Positions 31,107 through 32,281 of a DNA stretch of 32,281 bases are shown piece after piece. Each line of letters starts with the position of its first letter. Position 1 is the first letter of the stretch. The DNA is taken from positions 1 to 32,281 of the forward strand of contig JALRKL010000020.1 of NCBI GenBank assembly GCA_023268875.1, written 5' to 3'. The DNA comes from Bacteroidia bacterium (GTDB taxonomy: Bacteria; Bacteroidota; Bacteroidia; NS11-12g; UBA955). The notes under the pieces are model-generated. The model was not told where the DNA came from, did no database searches, and saw nothing but the letters and a program-made list of their open reading frames with translations. Position numbers and translations under genes: made by a program.

Positions 31107-32281
31107 ATGAAGGATAAATTACTGAGATGGGCCTTTACATGGGTCTTTGCATTTAGTTGTCAATTGGCGTTGGCACAAACCAACTATGCAGATTTTCGTG
31201 TGAAAACAACCGATGGCGATGGTAAGCCGTTAAGTGGTGTTCAAGTTAAAATGTACCTCAACGGTATATTTAAAACCTCTGATACTACAGATTCGGATGG
31301 TAATGCCATTTTCCAAACTTTAAGCCCAGGTGTGTATGATGTGGAGTTCTCGAAACAGGGAAGTTCCGATCAAAAAGTGACCGGTTTGAACTTAAGCGCT
31401 GGTTTGAACGAACCCCTGAAAATTGCTATGACAGGAAGAATGGGCGACGTAGTTATCACCACAAAAGCGAGCAATAAGGTTATTCAGTTAGAAAAAAATG
31501 AGCAACAAGTTCGCGGTAAAGATATGATTAATAGCGGGCGTCGTGGGGTAGGAGCACTAACCTCAACAAACGCTGCGATTGTAGAGTCACGTCAAGGTAT
31601 CTCGGTACGTGGAACACGCTCAGACGGTAACGGTACTTTTATCGATGGTGTTCGTGCCATTGGTTCTGGAGCGATCCCATCCTTGGGGGTAGAAGGAATT
31701 TCTGTTAACATCGGGGGTATTCCTGCGATGTATGGGGATTTAACCGGTGGTGCATTTTCTTACACGTCTAAGAGTGCAACAGACAAATTTATTACCATAT
31801 TTGAAGGTATAACATCAACATTGTTAGATCCATACTCTTACAATACAGTAGAGGGTTTCATTTCAGGTCCGCTTTGGGTTGAAAGAAAAAAGAATAGTTA
31901 CGGAAAGACCGAGAAGAATGTAAAACTTGGTTTTACTCTAAATGGTAATATTGGTTATTATAAAGATCCAAGCCCTACCCGTACGGGAGTTTATGTATTA
32001 AACGAAGACAAATTAAATCAGATTAAGCAAGATCCATTGGTGTTTACACCTAATGGTTTCGTTCATCGCGCGGCTTTCTTGAGAGAGAACGATTTTACAC
32101 GCCTCGCTGCCAGACCGAATTCGGCACAATACAATGGTAACTTGATTGGGAAACTTGAGTTTAACCCAAATAAAAATATTGCTGTTACTGCATTTGCCAG
32201 TTACTTTTATGGCGGTGGACGCAGCGTAACCAATTTCACTGGCCAGACGCTCAGGGCCCACGACCATACCGTTGCGACCAA
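31107..32281 (+). CDS. TonB-dependent receptor-like outer membrane protein, 5' part only
   Basis: manual translation: MKDKLLRWAFTWVFAFSCQLALAQ signal; carboxypeptidase-regulatory-like beta-sandwich (VKTTDGDGKPLSGVQVKMYLNGIFKTSDTTDSDGNAIFQTLSPGVYDVEF); plug-like ISVRGTRSDGNGTFIDGVRAIGSGAIPSLGVEGISVNIGGIPAMYGDLTGGAFSYTSKS; open at window end. Confidence 0.82.
   Translation, partial: MKDKLLRWAFTWVFAFSCQLALAQTNYADFRVKTTDGDGKPLSGVQVKMYLNGIFKTSDTTDSDGNAIFQTLSPGVYDVEFSKQGSSDQKVTGLNLSAGLNEPLKIAMTGRMGDVVITTKASNKVIQLEKNEQQVRGKDMINSGRRGVGALTSTNAAIVESRQGISVRGTRSDGNGTFIDGVRAIGSGAIPSLGVEGISVNIGGIPAMYGDLTGGAFSYTSKSATDKFITIFEGITSTLLDPYSYNTVEGFISGPLWVERKKNSYGKTEKNVKLGFTLNGNIGYYKDPSPTRTGVYVLNEDKLNQIKQDPLVFTPNGFVHRAAFLRENDFTRLAARPNSAQYNGNLIGKLEFNPNKNIAVTAFASYFYGGGRSVTNFTGQTLRAHDHTVAT

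Noticed and set aside
32013-32267. 84-aa minus-strand ORF at the window end
   Set aside because: Lies inside the open TonB-dependent-receptor-like reading frame.

Overview
This 32.3 kb window looks like a chromosomal segment of a Bacteroidota (Flavobacteriia-like) genome, judged from protein families and TAnnTTTG-type promoters. It is dense in housekeeping and envelope genes: ferredoxin-NADP reductase, bshB1, M28 peptidase, yicC, pssA, purE, def, ruvX, groES/groEL, waaA, alanine dehydrogenase, LpxH-like phosphoesterase, secreted C1 peptidase, an M49-like metallopeptidase, Prc-like S41 protease, ccmB, a biotin carboxylase, a 2-hydroxyacid dehydrogenase, and the 5' part of a TonB-dependent-receptor-like gene that is open at the window edge and missing from the ORF track. 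I saw no tRNA, rRNA, CRISPR array, transposase or phage signature. The most interesting signals are: (1) two overlapping tandem genes (5870-9431) that align by eye along much of their length; each joins a periplasmic domain to a C-terminal beta-barrel-like region, and only the second keeps a GENH erythromycin-esterase/ChaN-like motif, suggesting an enzyme plus degenerate paralogue; (2) a recurrent TAnnTTTG-N4/5-ATG/GTG arrangement at six genes, predicting leaderless mRNAs and correcting at least one start codon; (3) a perfect 16-bp palindrome TACCTTCGCGAAGGTA between divergent ccmB and accC that places a -7-like element on each strand; (4) an M49/DPP III-like peptidase with HEVAH in place of HExxxH.
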